Assembly (NCBI RefSeq): GCF_000316575.1
Contig: NC_019682.1
Span: forward strand, 930,001 to 994,000
Source of the DNA: Calothrix sp. PCC 7507
GTDB lineage: Bacteria; Cyanobacteriota; Cyanobacteriia; Cyanobacteriales; Nostocaceae
DNA length: 64,000 nucleotides
Direction of reading: 5' to 3'
Positions 47,580-55,923 of this stretch are shown here, one piece after another (position 1 is the stretch's first letter; each line of letters begins with the position of its first letter). The position numbers were made by a program, and so were the translations under genes. The notes below the pieces were generated by a model. It made no database searches. It was given only the letters and a program-made list of their open reading frames with translations, and had not been told where the DNA came from.

Positions 47580-48070
47580 TTAGACCTTTAGTTACGATTA
47601 TTGTTTTAGAATCTTATCGCGCTGCCGTAGCAAATATAGTAGGCGATCGCACTACTTGAGTTTGGGAATGGGGAATTGGTTCTTCCCTAACGCTTCCTCT
47701 GTCGAGCCGCCCTGATACCCTATTGCTATTCTGCCGTGAAGAAGGCACAAATTTTTAAGATAACTCTATATTTAACTGATAACTAATTCAATCTATTGTG
47801 CAATCAACTACAAAACCGAGTGCATCACCCGAATTTCTCACCACACCTCCCAAAGCCTGCGCTTGAGTAGGTTCGCTAGGGGGAGAGTTCTTGTACAAAT
47901 TCTTTCCCCTCTGCCCCTCTGCTCCATCAAACGCTTGAAGCTTGTGAGAAATTACGAGAAGATAGGTCTGCCAGTTGCGTAAGTCCTGTTATCGATCAGT
48001 CTGAGAGAATTTCGGCAAATCTCTGATGGCTTTTGCTACACAGGAATGGTTGTAATTTAGTGTTGAAATT
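47580..48070. other. Intergenic upstream of pdhB
   Basis: No gene is seen. A lone MITE-G end (CAGTTGCGTAAGTCCTG) occurs at about 47973-47989. The pdhB promoter should lie in the first 150 bases. Confidence 0.5.
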
Positions 48071-48340
48071 ACCGAAATGAGAAAGCAAACCGCAGTTTGA
48101 GAAAGCAATATCTGCTTTTACTTGCTGAATCTACCGAAATGAGAAAGCAAACCGCAGTTTGAGAAAGCAATATCTGCTTTTACTTGCTGAATCTACCGAA
48201 ATGAGAAAGCAAAAAGGCATTTTGAGAAAGCAATATCTGTTTTTGCTTACTGAATCTACTGAAATGAGAAAGCAAAAAGGCATTTTGAGAAAGCAAACTG
48301 GAGTTTGAGAAAGCAATATCTGCTTTTGCTGATTAAATTA
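48071..48340. repeat. 62-bp tandem repeat array
   Basis: A 62-base unit starting ACCGAAATGAGAAAGCAA begins at 48071, 48133 and 48195, a variant unit begins at 48258, and a partial unit follows. Each unit carries two GAGAAAGCAA boxes. Units 1 and 2 are identical; units 3 and 4 share AAAAGGCATTTTGAG in place of AACCGCAGTTTGAG. No gene overlaps convincingly. Confidence 0.85.
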
Positions 48341-48629
48341 CCCAAAAGTTGCTCTCCAGATTCCTAACTTCTTGAAGAAGCCGGTGATCTAAACACTCGT
48401 CTGTAGTCTGTAACAGATGTCTTAAAAGTCATATACGAAGTCATATACAAAATCAAATAACCCATACATAAACTCATATATAGGACTGTGACAATTAAAT
48501 TAAAGGGTAAAAGAAAAGTGAAATCGGCGATTAGAAACCGCACGCCAGTTGCTACCCTGCGGGTTCCGCTTTAGCGGTACAAGTCAGCAGAGCCGCCCAA
48601 CGCACTGGCTCGTCTACACAAACAAAACC

Positions 48630-48943
48630 GGGAGCATCCACTTTTGGAAGAAATACCGGGCGATTGGAAATCGCGGCTACACAAACGTTCGCCCTTGGCG
48701 TTCCCGAAGGGTAGTCCGCCTTCGCGGACTCTCTGAAACCCGCGTTCGCGTAACGTTCCGCAGGAAAGACGGGTTTAGTTTGTATAGCCCCAGACTACTA
48801 GTAGTCTGTCAGGGTTGAAATGAGGGACTGTAGTGTAAGCGTCTCGCTCACGCGGGCTTTTCGGCCCGCACTACCAAAAACCCCTCAAAACAAAATTGAC
48901 AAACTACTAGTCTGAGAGCGATCCGCCAAAAGTGGATGCTCCC
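48630..48943. mobile_element. Composite 314-bp element with GGGAGCATCC ends
   Basis: Perfect 18-bp terminal inverted repeats, GGGAGCATCCACTTTTGG, and a perfect 8-bp target duplication, ACAAAACC (48622-48629 and 48944-48951). It carries a family-B copy (about 48658-48796) and a complete family-A MITE (48798-48910) as passengers. The ends are related to those of the 191-bp MITEs at 49121 and 52588. No transposase is present. Confidence 0.8.
48798..48910 (+). mobile_element. MITE, family A, complete copy nested in a larger element
   Basis: This 113-bp copy is nearly identical to 10944-11056, with one change in the first stem (GTAAGCG for GTGAGCG). It lies inside the 48630-48943 element. Confidence 0.8.
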
Positions 48944-49112
48944 ACAAAACCTACATCCGCAGGTTAAAAATCCTTGATTTCGGATTAGTCAACCTCCGTG
49001 GACTTTGTTTGTGTAGTAGCGAATTTTATTTGCCAAATACTTTTTAAACTCTTCCTTCTTTTACCTTTTACCTTTTAACTTTTAACTTGCATCTCATTAT
49101 TGGCAGGAAACC

Positions 49113-49316
49113 ATGACTACGGGTGCATCCCAGTTTTTATTATGCAGAAGGAGAAAAACCAAAATGTCATTGCGAGGAGGAACGACGAAGCAATCGCATA
49201 GACTTGTTATGAGTGGAAAATCTTGCGATTGCTTGTCTGCGACACGCTCCGCGAACGCTTCACTTCGTTATGCTCGCAATGACGGAGCATTTAAAAAAGT
49301 GGGATGCTCCCCATGA
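49113..49316 (+). CDS. 67-codon MITE-derived ORF coupled to cas1
   Basis: This frame begins at the original cas1 start codon (ATG 49113, with AGGA six bases upstream), then reads through the 191-bp MITE for 64 codons. Its TGA (49314-49316) overlaps the duplicated cas1 ATG (49313-49315) as ATGA. The product (MTTGASQFLLCRRRKTK...) is basic and shows no domain, so the peptide itself is unlikely to matter. The value of the frame would be to deliver ribosomes to the cas1 start. Translation is inferred. Confidence 0.5.
   Translation: MTTGASQFLLCRRRKTKMSLRGGTTKQSHRLVMSGKSCDCLSATRSANASLRYARNDGAFKKVGCSP
49121..49311 (+). mobile_element. 191-bp MITE inserted at the cas1 start codon
   Basis: The ends are GGGTGCATCCCAGTTTTT and (complement of the right end) GGGAGCATCCCACTTTTT. 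It is flanked by CATGACTAC on both sides (49112-49120 and 49312-49320), the duplicated target, which includes the cas1 ATG. The interior has a CATTGCGAG...CTCGCAATG foldback. It is identical base for base to the inverted copy at 52588-52778. Confidence 0.9.
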
Positions 49317-50329
49317 CTACTTTATATATAACTGACCAAGGTGCATATCTGAGCATAAAAAATCAGCAGTTTCAAGTATTTTGTCAAGGTCAGTTGCGGA
49401 TTAAAGTGCCAGTATCACGGGTAAGCAATGTTGTGCTATTTGGTTCTTGCAATGTATCACATGGTGCGGTGAGCATGGCATTGCGGCGACGAATTCCGAT
49501 TATGTATTTATCCCAGAAAGGGAGATATTTTGGCAGGTTGCAAGCAGAAGGTGATGCTAGGGTAGAATATTTGATGTTACAAGTTGAGCGTTGCCAAAAT
49601 CTGGAATTTACGCGCAATCAAGCAGAAGTAATTGTCACAGCTAAAATCCATAACTCTCGAATCTTATTAATGCGCTTAAATCGCAGAAAATCACCGGAAT
49701 TTGATGATAGTCTTGTCAAAGAAGCAATAAAAAATTTAGATGTTTTGATGGATAAATTACCCTTTGCAGAGAGTATGGATGCATTGCGAGGGTATGAAGG
49801 AAAAGCAGCGACAGTTTATTTTCAAGCATTGGGAAATTTATTCTCTGGTGCGTTTAAATTCGAGAAGCGTACCAAGCGTCCACCCACTGACCCAGTTAAT
49901 AGCCTTTTGAGTTTAGGATATACATTACTCAGCCAAAATGTTTTCTCGTTTATCCAATCTGTAGGATTGCATACTCACTTTGGTAATCTTCACGTCCCCC
50001 GCGATAATCACCCAGCCTTAGTTAGCGACTTAATGGAGGAATTTCGCGCTCAACTAGTTGATTCTTTAGTTGCTTATTTGATTAACTCGAATATTTTCAC
50101 AGCAGATGATTTTACTCTTCCTGATGAAAAAGGAGGTGTATATCTTCAACCCCATGCGTTGAAAAAGTTTCTCAAGCACTGGGAAGAAAAGCTGCAATCT
50201 GAGTTAACGCACCCAAATACAGGATATAAAGTGAGCTTTCGTAGGTGTTTAGAGCTACAAGTGCGGGAGTATGTAGCTTGTCTAAGGGGAGAGGTGAAGG
50301 TATATCGACCAATGATTTGGAAACCTTAA
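49313..50329 (+). CDS. cas1: CRISPR-associated endonuclease/integrase Cas1
   Basis: Cas1 inserts new spacers at the leader end of a CRISPR array, normally as a complex with Cas2. The 338-residue product has an N-terminal beta domain (about 1-75) and a helical catalytic domain with Glu162 (RGYEGKAAT), His227 (FGNLHVPR) and the acidic DLMEEF (about 239-244), so the metal site looks complete. No cas2 or effector gene is in the window. The ATG used is the copy created by a MITE target duplication; the original ribosome-binding site is now 200 bases upstream. The array leader begins right after its stop. Confidence 0.93.
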   Translation: MTTLYITDQGAYLSIKNQQFQVFCQGQLRIKVPVSRVSNVVLFGSCNVSHGAVSMALRRRIPIMYLSQKGRYFGRLQAEGDARVEYLMLQVERCQNLEFTRNQAEVIVTAKIHNSRILLMRLNRRKSPEFDDSLVKEAIKNLDVLMDKLPFAESMDALRGYEGKAATVYFQALGNLFSGAFKFEKRTKRPPTDPVNSLLSLGYTLLSQNVFSFIQSVGLHTHFGNLHVPRDNHPALVSDLMEEFRAQLVDSLVAYLINSNIFTADDFTLPDEKGGVYLQPHALKKFLKHWEEKLQSELTHPNTGYKVSFRRCLELQVREYVACLRGEVKVYRPMIWKP

Positions 50330-50658
50330 TAGGGAGATTGCATTTTGCTGGGTGCTATAGTATTATTTATACCAACACATGCACCTTGAAAATTCTATAA
50401 GTGTATACCGTTTACCTCTAACTTAATGGTTAGTTTCCTGAAGCCATTTTGTTAAGAAGTGTAAACTGAGGGGGTCGGACAAAGGCTGAAAAGCTTATTG
50501 TTTCGTAGACCCCCTCAGGTCGCTTACTGTATAAGGGTTTGAGTTACTTGGAGACTGTAGTTATTCTCAATAACTATGCTCTGTTGACAGGTAAAACATA
50601 CCCCCCTCAGTTTTACGGTTCTGTGAGCCTTATTTGGTAAGCTTTCTGTAACAGTAGA
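50330..50658 (+). promoter_or_regulatory. CRISPR leader region
   Basis: This AT-rich, non-coding 329 bases lie between cas1 and the first repeat. It contains a perfect 11-bp inverted repeat, CTGAGGGGGTC (50466-50476) against GACCCCCTCAG (50508-50518), and a further CCCCCCTCAG at about 50604-50613. The array promoter and Cas1 anchoring sites should lie here. No cas2 remnant is recognised. Confidence 0.65.
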
Positions 50659-52029
50659 GTTTTAATTCCTTTACCCCTCACGGGGATGGAAACCCTTGGG
50701 TGTCCACTGAAGCGCTGCCATTAATGGCAAACGCTGTTTTAATTCCTTTACCCCTCACGGGGATGGAAACATTTCCTTGGGTTTCTCCAGAATTTTTACT
50801 CGTCAAGTTTTAATTCCTTTACCCCTCACGGGGATGGAAACGGTCTTCCCGTTTTAGGGAAGTGCGAGTTAGCACCCTCTTGGGTTTTAATTCCTTTACC
50901 CCTCACGGGGATGGAAACGCTTTTAATGAAGCCGGAAATGATGCAATCTTTTGAGGTGTTTTAATTCCTTTACCCCTCACGGGGATGGAAACGTGATACC
51001 ACTTTGCAAGAAGTTACCCAAATCGGTTAAAGTTTTAATTCCTTTACCCCTCACGGGGATGGAAACTCTTGCGCTACTTTGCATCCACATCTTTTTGTGT
51101 TTGAAGTTTTAATTCCTTTACCCCTCACGGGGATGGAAACTGTTGGTAATCAAAAAGGGGAAACTAATTCAAATACTAAGGAGTTTTAATTCCTTTACCC
51201 CTCACGGGGATGGAAACTTTTGCCAACAGTGCAAGTGCATCAATTGATTCAGAAAGAATAGTTTTAATTCCTTTACCCCTCACGGGGATGGAAACTAGAT
51301 AAGTACACCTTTGATTTCATTTCCATCTAGCAGTAGTTTTAATTCCTTTACCCCTCACGGGGATGGAAACCAGCTACTGAACTTCGGTTGTTGTAGTTTT
51401 TTTGAGTTTTAATTCCTTTACCCCTCACGGGGATGGAAACTTTCGAGCCAGTGGGAGTAAAATCAAATCTTACTTTCGTTTTAATTCCTTTACCCCTCAC
51501 GGGGATGGAAACATTAGTTATTGACAACCGCAACTCCATTGGCTGTCATCGTTTTAATTCCTTTACCCCTCACGGGGATGGAAACTGAACTACCAGAAAA
51601 ATTAGAGCTATCAAAGAAAGAGGTTTTAATTCCTTTACCCCTCACGGGGATGGAAACCCTTGGTTGCTGGCAGTCCGTCCAAACGCAATTCCTGCATTGG
51701 TTTTAATTCCTTTACCCCTCACGGGGATGGAAACCGCTCTGATTTGTAGCTAATTCACCTCTTGGTTGTGCAGGGGTTTTAATTCCTTTACCCCTCACGG
51801 GGATGGAAACTCTCTCATAGCAACTATATGTAATAGTTGTAGGTGTACGAGTTTTAATTCCTTTACCCCTCACGGGGATGGAAACAAGTTCAACACTATT
51901 CCCAACGCAATCATCCACTTGTTTTAATTCCTTTACCCCTCACGGGGATGGAAACTTTCCTCGAATACCCGAGCTATAGAGAAATGATGTAAGTGTTTTA
52001 ATTCCTTTACCCCTCACGGGGATGGAAAC
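50659..52029 (+). CRISPR. CRISPR array, 19 identical 35-bp repeats, 18 spacers
   Basis: The repeat starts GTTTTAATTCCTTTACCCC and ends TCACGGGGATGGAAAC, with a short stem (CCCC..tca..GGGG with flanking bases). By eye all 19 copies are identical, including the last. Spacers are 35-43 bases, all different. The terminal GAAAC is the handle side seen in type I/III systems, which gives transcription on the plus strand from the leader next to cas1. The subtype cannot be set because no effector genes are present. The uniform repeats suggest a young or active array. Confidence 0.97.
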
Positions 52030-52077
52030 AAAATAGCATTGTTTGGGTCAGCTTTGGGCAAAGATGTTTTAAATCTC

Positions 52078-52587
52078 TGCTGTGAAATCACAGGCGATCG
52101 CATTTTTCATGAGATATCAAGCTATTGTCAGGCGATCGCTTTTTTAAGCAGTGCTGTGAAATCACAGGCGATCGCATTTTTCAGGGGATATCAAGCTATT
52201 GTCAGGCGATCGCTTTTTTAAGTCAGTGCTGTGAAATCACAGGCGATCGCATTTTTCAGGGGATATCAAGCTATTGTCAGGCGATCGCTTTTTTAAACAG
52301 TGCTGTGAAATCACAGGCGATCGCATTTTTCAGGGGATATCAAGCTATTGTCAGGCGATCGCTTTTTTAAGCAGTGCTGTGAAATCACAGGCGATCGCAT
52401 TTTTCAGGGGATATCAAGCTATTGTCAGGCGATCGCTTTTTTAAGCAGTGCTGTGAAATCACAGGCGATCGCATTTTTCAGGGGATATCAAGCTATTGTC
52501 AGGCGATCGCTTTTTTAAGCAGTGCTGTGAGATCACAGGCGATCGCATTTTTCAGGGGATATCAAGCTATTGTCAGGCGATCGCTTT
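52078..52587. repeat. 74-bp minisatellite carrying paired HIP1 sites
   Basis: Seven units begin at 52078, 52152, 52227, 52301, 52375, 52449 and 52523 (period 74, once 75). Each unit has two GGCGATCGC boxes, one after GAAATCACA and one after CTATTGTCA, so 14 HIP1 octamers lie in about 510 bp. Units differ at only a few bases. The unit length is not a multiple of three, so the open frames across it are incidental. The seventh unit is interrupted by a MITE. Confidence 0.93.
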
Positions 52588-52778
52588 GGGAGCATCCCAC
52601 TTTTTTAAATGCTCCGTCATTGCGAGCATAACGAAGTGAAGCGTTCGCGGAGCGTGTCGCAGACAAGCAATCGCAAGATTTTCCACTCATAACAAGTCTA
52701 TGCGATTGCTTCGTCGTTCCTCCTCGCAATGACATTTTGGTTTTTCTCCTTCTGCATAATAAAAACTGGGATGCACCC
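52588..52778 (-). mobile_element. 191-bp MITE, identical inverted copy
   Basis: The exact reverse complement of 49121-49311. It is inserted in the last HIP1 box of the minisatellite, with an 8-bp target duplication ATCGCTTT (52580-52587 and 52779-52786). With its partner it brackets cas1, the leader, the array and the minisatellite. Confidence 0.9.
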
Positions 52779-52786
52779 ATCGCTTT

Positions 52787-52977
52787 TTGTAATAAACCCC
52801 TTGAAAAAGTCATATTTTCGCGCTCTTCTTTGCGCCTACCCTGCGGGAACGACTTCTCTACGAGACGCTACGCGAACGTCAAATGCGCGAGCTTTTAAAA
52901 GAATTATTCAGCAACACCAAAGCATTTATGTAATAAATCTATTAATGCTGTCATAAAATAAAAACTCATATATGAAG
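52787..52977. other. Intergenic before the methylase 3' end
   Basis: No gene is seen. There is a CTACGAGACGCTACGCGAACG palindromic patch at about 52858-52878. CTCATATATGAAGTCA at about 52967-52982 resembles the TCATATACGAAGTCATATAC stretch near 48429-48448. Confidence 0.4.
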
Positions 52978-53856
52978 TCAGATGAAACGTTTAATTTCAT
53001 AATTGCTAATAAATAACTCTTTACCTTTAGCAGCAATACTCTTTTTATAGTTATTCATACCATATTGCAATTCCCATTCCCAGACATTTGCTAATTGAAA
53101 ATTGTTTCTTACTTCAGGTGAATCATCGTAAGTGATTAACCAAGAGTGAGGACATTTTATAATCAATTCAGCAAACTTTCGATCCTCAAAAGATGTGTGT
53201 AAATCACCATCTTTACCATATAACTTAGATTTTTTAGCAATGAAATAAGGAGGATCTAAAAATATAAATACATCTTTTCCATCAACTTGTAAAAGTTCAC
53301 TATAATCTAAATTGGTAATCTTTACATCTGGTGTGAGGATTTTTTCTAATTTCTCTAAGCGTTCTATGGATGAATAAGTAAAGCGTTTATGAAAAGCCTC
53401 CTCAGAAAATCCCCCAGATTCAACAGTGCCAGAAAAAGTAATTCTATTGAGAATAAAAAAGCGCACTGCTCTATCGAAATTAGATAAACTGTTAGTATCT
53501 ACACTGGTTAATTCCTCAAATAGTAATTTCCCATTTATACATTTATCTTTAGCACAACGTATTTCTTTCACTAGTTGAGGTAAAGCAGATTGAGCATATT
53601 TCCAAAACAGAAATAACTCACAGTTTAAATCATTAATCCAGATTTTTAAGTTGGGAATTTTTTGCTTTAAATAGATAAATACAGAACCGCCACCAACGAA
53701 AGGTTCTCGAAACTCCGAGAAACTACCTGGTAAGTATTCCGCTATTTGGTTAATGGCTTTTGATTTACCACCCGGATAACGTAGTGGACTTTTGATCAGC
53801 CTTATTTTCTTCACTAATATTTTAAGCTTTTGATTATGCGCGATAAAAAACTCCAC
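52978..53856 (-). CDS. D12-class DNA adenine N6-methyltransferase (Dam-like)
   Basis: The 292-residue product belongs to the D12 class of adenine methylases. It has an N-terminal KSPLRYPGGKSKAINQI, AdoMet motif I FREPFVGGGSVFIYL (about 53-67), motif IV FLDPPYFIAKKSKLYG and LITYDDSPEVRNNF. Target specificity is not readable; GATC is common for this class. GTG 53856 is the longest start, and GTG 53814 (VKKIRLIKSPLRYPGG) is a good alternative. There is no restriction enzyme beside it. AT-richer composition than its neighbours fits acquisition. Confidence 0.88.
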   Translation of the reverse strand: MEFFIAHNQKLKILVKKIRLIKSPLRYPGGKSKAINQIAEYLPGSFSEFREPFVGGGSVFIYLKQKIPNLKIWINDLNCELFLFWKYAQSALPQLVKEIRCAKDKCINGKLLFEELTSVDTNSLSNFDRAVRFFILNRITFSGTVESGGFSEEAFHKRFTYSSIERLEKLEKILTPDVKITNLDYSELLQVDGKDVFIFLDPPYFIAKKSKLYGKDGDLHTSFEDRKFAELIIKCPHSWLITYDDSPEVRNNFQLANVWEWELQYGMNNYKKSIAAKGKELFISNYEIKRFI

Positions 53857-53907
53857 CCACTCTGGGAATGGAGTTCCCGTCTGAGTTTCTATGAAATACC
53901 CAGTTGA

Positions 53908-54324
53908 CTATCTGTTATTTCTATCGTACCTATCATTTCCATCATTTCTATCGTATCTATCATTTCCATCATTTCTATCGTATCTATCATTTCCATCATT
54001 TCTATCGTATCTATCATTTCTACCGTTTCTGTTATTTCTACCGTTTCTGCGATCGCCAACTGCGAACTCAGCTCGACAACCATTTTTCACCCAAATACGA
54101 TTTCTCTCATAACCCCAATTCCCTCTACAACTGGCGTTAGATAATTGCCTAACAAGCCTCACTCTACCTCTATTAGGTATTGAACAACTATTCCTCTGAT
54201 TATTTTGGCTTGCACAAGTTATTACCGCCTGAGCTGAAGCGGGATTTGCAGTGCCCAAAAGTGTACCTATACCGACACTTGCAGCCACGAAGGTAGCTAC
54301 AATTATGTGATTTCGCATAGACAT
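53908..54324 (-). CDS. Secreted DUF3011-type protein with NDRYDR repeats
   Basis: This 138-residue protein has a signal peptide (about 1-32, ending ASA), then a DUF3011-like domain with paired cysteines (ITCASQNNQRNSCSIP; SNASCRGNWGYERNRIWVKN; GCRAEF). The C-terminal third is a low-complexity tail built from NDRYDRNDG units. The tail is encoded by a 27-bp tandem repeat, so its length should vary between strains. The protein is exported; function unknown. The tail is highly polar and could bind polyanions or metal. Confidence 0.78.
   Translation of the reverse strand: MSMRNHIIVATFVAASVGIGTLLGTANPASAQAVITCASQNNQRNSCSIPNRGRVRLVRQLSNASCRGNWGYERNRIWVKNGCRAEFAVGDRRNGRNNRNGRNDRYDRNDGNDRYDRNDGNDRYDRNDGNDRYDRNNR
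53927..54007. repeat. 27-bp tandem repeat inside the DUF3011 gene
   Basis: Three consecutive 27-base units (TATCTATCATTTCCATCATT, then TCTATCG) start at 53927, 53954 and 53981, with partial units on both sides. They encode the NDGNDRYDR tail on the minus strand. Confidence 0.85.
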
Positions 54325-54605
54325 AATTAAATATTCTACTTATTCAAAACAGAAACTATATTTATTGTAGCGAACTAAATTAATAGCCAATTTTTAACTC
54401 AGATTAAATGCAACTATTCTTTGCATTCTCAACAGGATTAAAGGCAGTAGAGTAATCTTATTTATTTGTATAAAAGTAATATCACTTGTAGTCAAACGAA
54501 TACTTAATCCAAACAACAATCTCATGCCCAAACACCAAAACACAAAGCAAAAACTTTGCGCCTTTGCGCCTACGCATGAGATTTTCCACTCTTCAATTGT
54601 CCAGC

Positions 54606-55586
54606 TTACTTTAACCAACGTGCCGCATCTTTAGCATGATAAGTCAAAATCAAATCAGCACCAGCGCGTTTAAACCCAGTCAAAGTTTCCATCACCACAC
54701 GCTCCTCATCAATCCACCCATTTAAGGCAGCGGCTTTCACCATAGAATACTCACCAGAGACATTGTAAGCAGCCACAGGTAAATTACTCGCTTCCTTAAC
54801 ACGCCAGATGATATCCATATATGCCAAAGCTGGCTTCACCATCAGCATATCAGCGCCTTCAGCAATATCAAGGTCAATTTCTTTAATCGCTTCACGCGCA
54901 TTACCTGGGTCCATTTGGTAAGTTCTTCTGTCACCAAACTGCGGGGTTGAGTCAGCAGCATCACGGAAAGGCCCATAGTAACCCGAAGCATACTTAGCAG
55001 CATAAGACATTATCGGTGTATCTTGGAATCCTGCTTCATCCAAACCTGCGCGAATTGCCTGCACAAAGCCATCCATCATCCCTGAAGGCGCGATGATATC
55101 TGCACCAGCTTTAGCTTGGGAAACTGCTGTTTTTTTCAGTAATTCTAGTGTGGGGTCATTTAAAACCCGTCCTGTCAAATCACCTACTTGCAGATAACCA
55201 CAGTGACCATGACTTGTATACTCACACAAACAAGTATCAGCGATGACAATCAAATCTGGTACTGCTGTTTTTACCGCAGTTGCTGCTTTTTGGACAATAC
55301 CACAATCATGCCAAGCACCAGTAGCATCGACATCTTTATCTTCAGGAATTCCAAAGAGAATAATTGCGGGAATTCCTAAGTCATAAACTTCTTTTGCCTC
55401 TTCCACAATTTTGTCTACCGAAAGTTGGTAGACTCCAGGCATGGATTTGACTTCCTTCGCAATTCCTTCACCTGCTACAGCAAACAGAGGGTAGATTAAA
55501 TCACTCGTTGTCAGAACAGTTTCACGTACCATCCGGCGTAGTTGGGGATGGGTCCGCAGACGGCGGGGGCGATGAGTGGGAAACAT
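54606..55586 (-). CDS. hemB: Porphobilinogen synthase (ALA dehydratase)
   Basis: HemB condenses two 5-aminolevulinate molecules to porphobilinogen, feeding haem and chlorophyll. The 326-residue product has the cysteine-type metal site [14 protein letters not shown] (about 121-134), the Schiff-base lysines in [16 protein letters not shown] and [15 protein letters not shown], and [17 protein letters not shown]. The cysteine motif suggests zinc rather than the aspartate-rich magnesium type of plants. ATG 55586 gives the normal length. It is monocistronic and sits in the same window as por, another tetrapyrrole gene. Confidence 0.97.
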   Translation of the reverse strand: MFPTHRPRRLRTHPQLRRMVRETVLTTSDLIYPLFAVAGEGIAKEVKSMPGVYQLSVDKIVEEAKEVYDLGIPAIILFGIPEDKDVDATGAWHDCGIVQKAATAVKTAVPDLIVIADTCLCEYTSHGHCGYLQVGDLTGRVLNDPTLELLKKTAVSQAKAGADIIAPSGMMDGFVQAIRAGLDEAGFQDTPIMSYAAKYASGYYGPFRDAADSTPQFGDRRTYQMDPGNAREAIKEIDLDIAEGADMLMVKPALAYMDIIWRVKEASNLPVAAYNVSGEYSMVKAAALNGWIDEERVVMETLTGFKRAGADLILTYHAKDAARWLK

Positions 55587-55923
55587 AAAGTTTTATGAAG
55601 AATAACAACGCAAATGGACACAATACAAAGCGTCACAAAAACTAGGGCAAACCTCGGTTTTGTAAGACAGACTACCAACAGTGCTTAACTGTCCTTTGCC
55701 CTACTGTTGATGAAGCTGTGGGGCAATTTTGTTTTTGTATTGTACAGCTTGAGTGACATCCATCTCACGGCTTACAAACAAAACTATCTTAAAAATTTTT
55801 GTAAATTAATTTAGGGATTGGGGATTGGGTATTGGGTATTGGGTATTGGGTATTGGGTAAGCTTTTCACAAATTACCAATTACTTATTGCCTATTGCCTA
55901 TTCCCCAATTCCCATCATTCATG
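55587..55923. other. Intergenic with STRR repeats
   Basis: No gene is seen. GGGTATT heptamers run at about 55815-55858 (GGGGATTGGGTATTGGGTA) and the complementary CCTATTG units at about 55890-55905. The hemB promoter should lie in the first 150 bases. Confidence 0.55.

Larger units (their letters stand above)
48524..49025. repeat. Foldback repeat (family B) split by a nested element
   Basis: GGCGATTAGAAACCGCACGC on the left and GTGGACTTTGTTTGTGTAG on the right are family-B ends. Joining 48629 to 48952 restores ACAAACAAAACCTACATCCG, the sequence expected inside the family. The insertion is at 48630-48943. Confidence 0.6.

Noticed and set aside
50340-50390. Possible cas2 start after cas1 (LLGAIVLFIPTHAP)
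   Set aside because: The frame stops after 14 codons and has none of the Cas2 ferredoxin-fold motifs.
51348-51918. Frames with repeated VSIPVRGKGIKT or LIPLPLTGMET
   Set aside because: These are translations of the CRISPR repeats on either strand.
52125-52631. Open frames reading ITGDRIFQGISSYCQAIAF repeatedly
   Set aside because: They are translations of the HIP1 minisatellite. The 74-base unit shifts frame every copy, so no constant protein repeat is selected.
54394-54618. 74-codon hydrophobic minus-strand frame after hemB
   Set aside because: It overlaps the hemB 3' end and has no ribosome-binding site or family signal.
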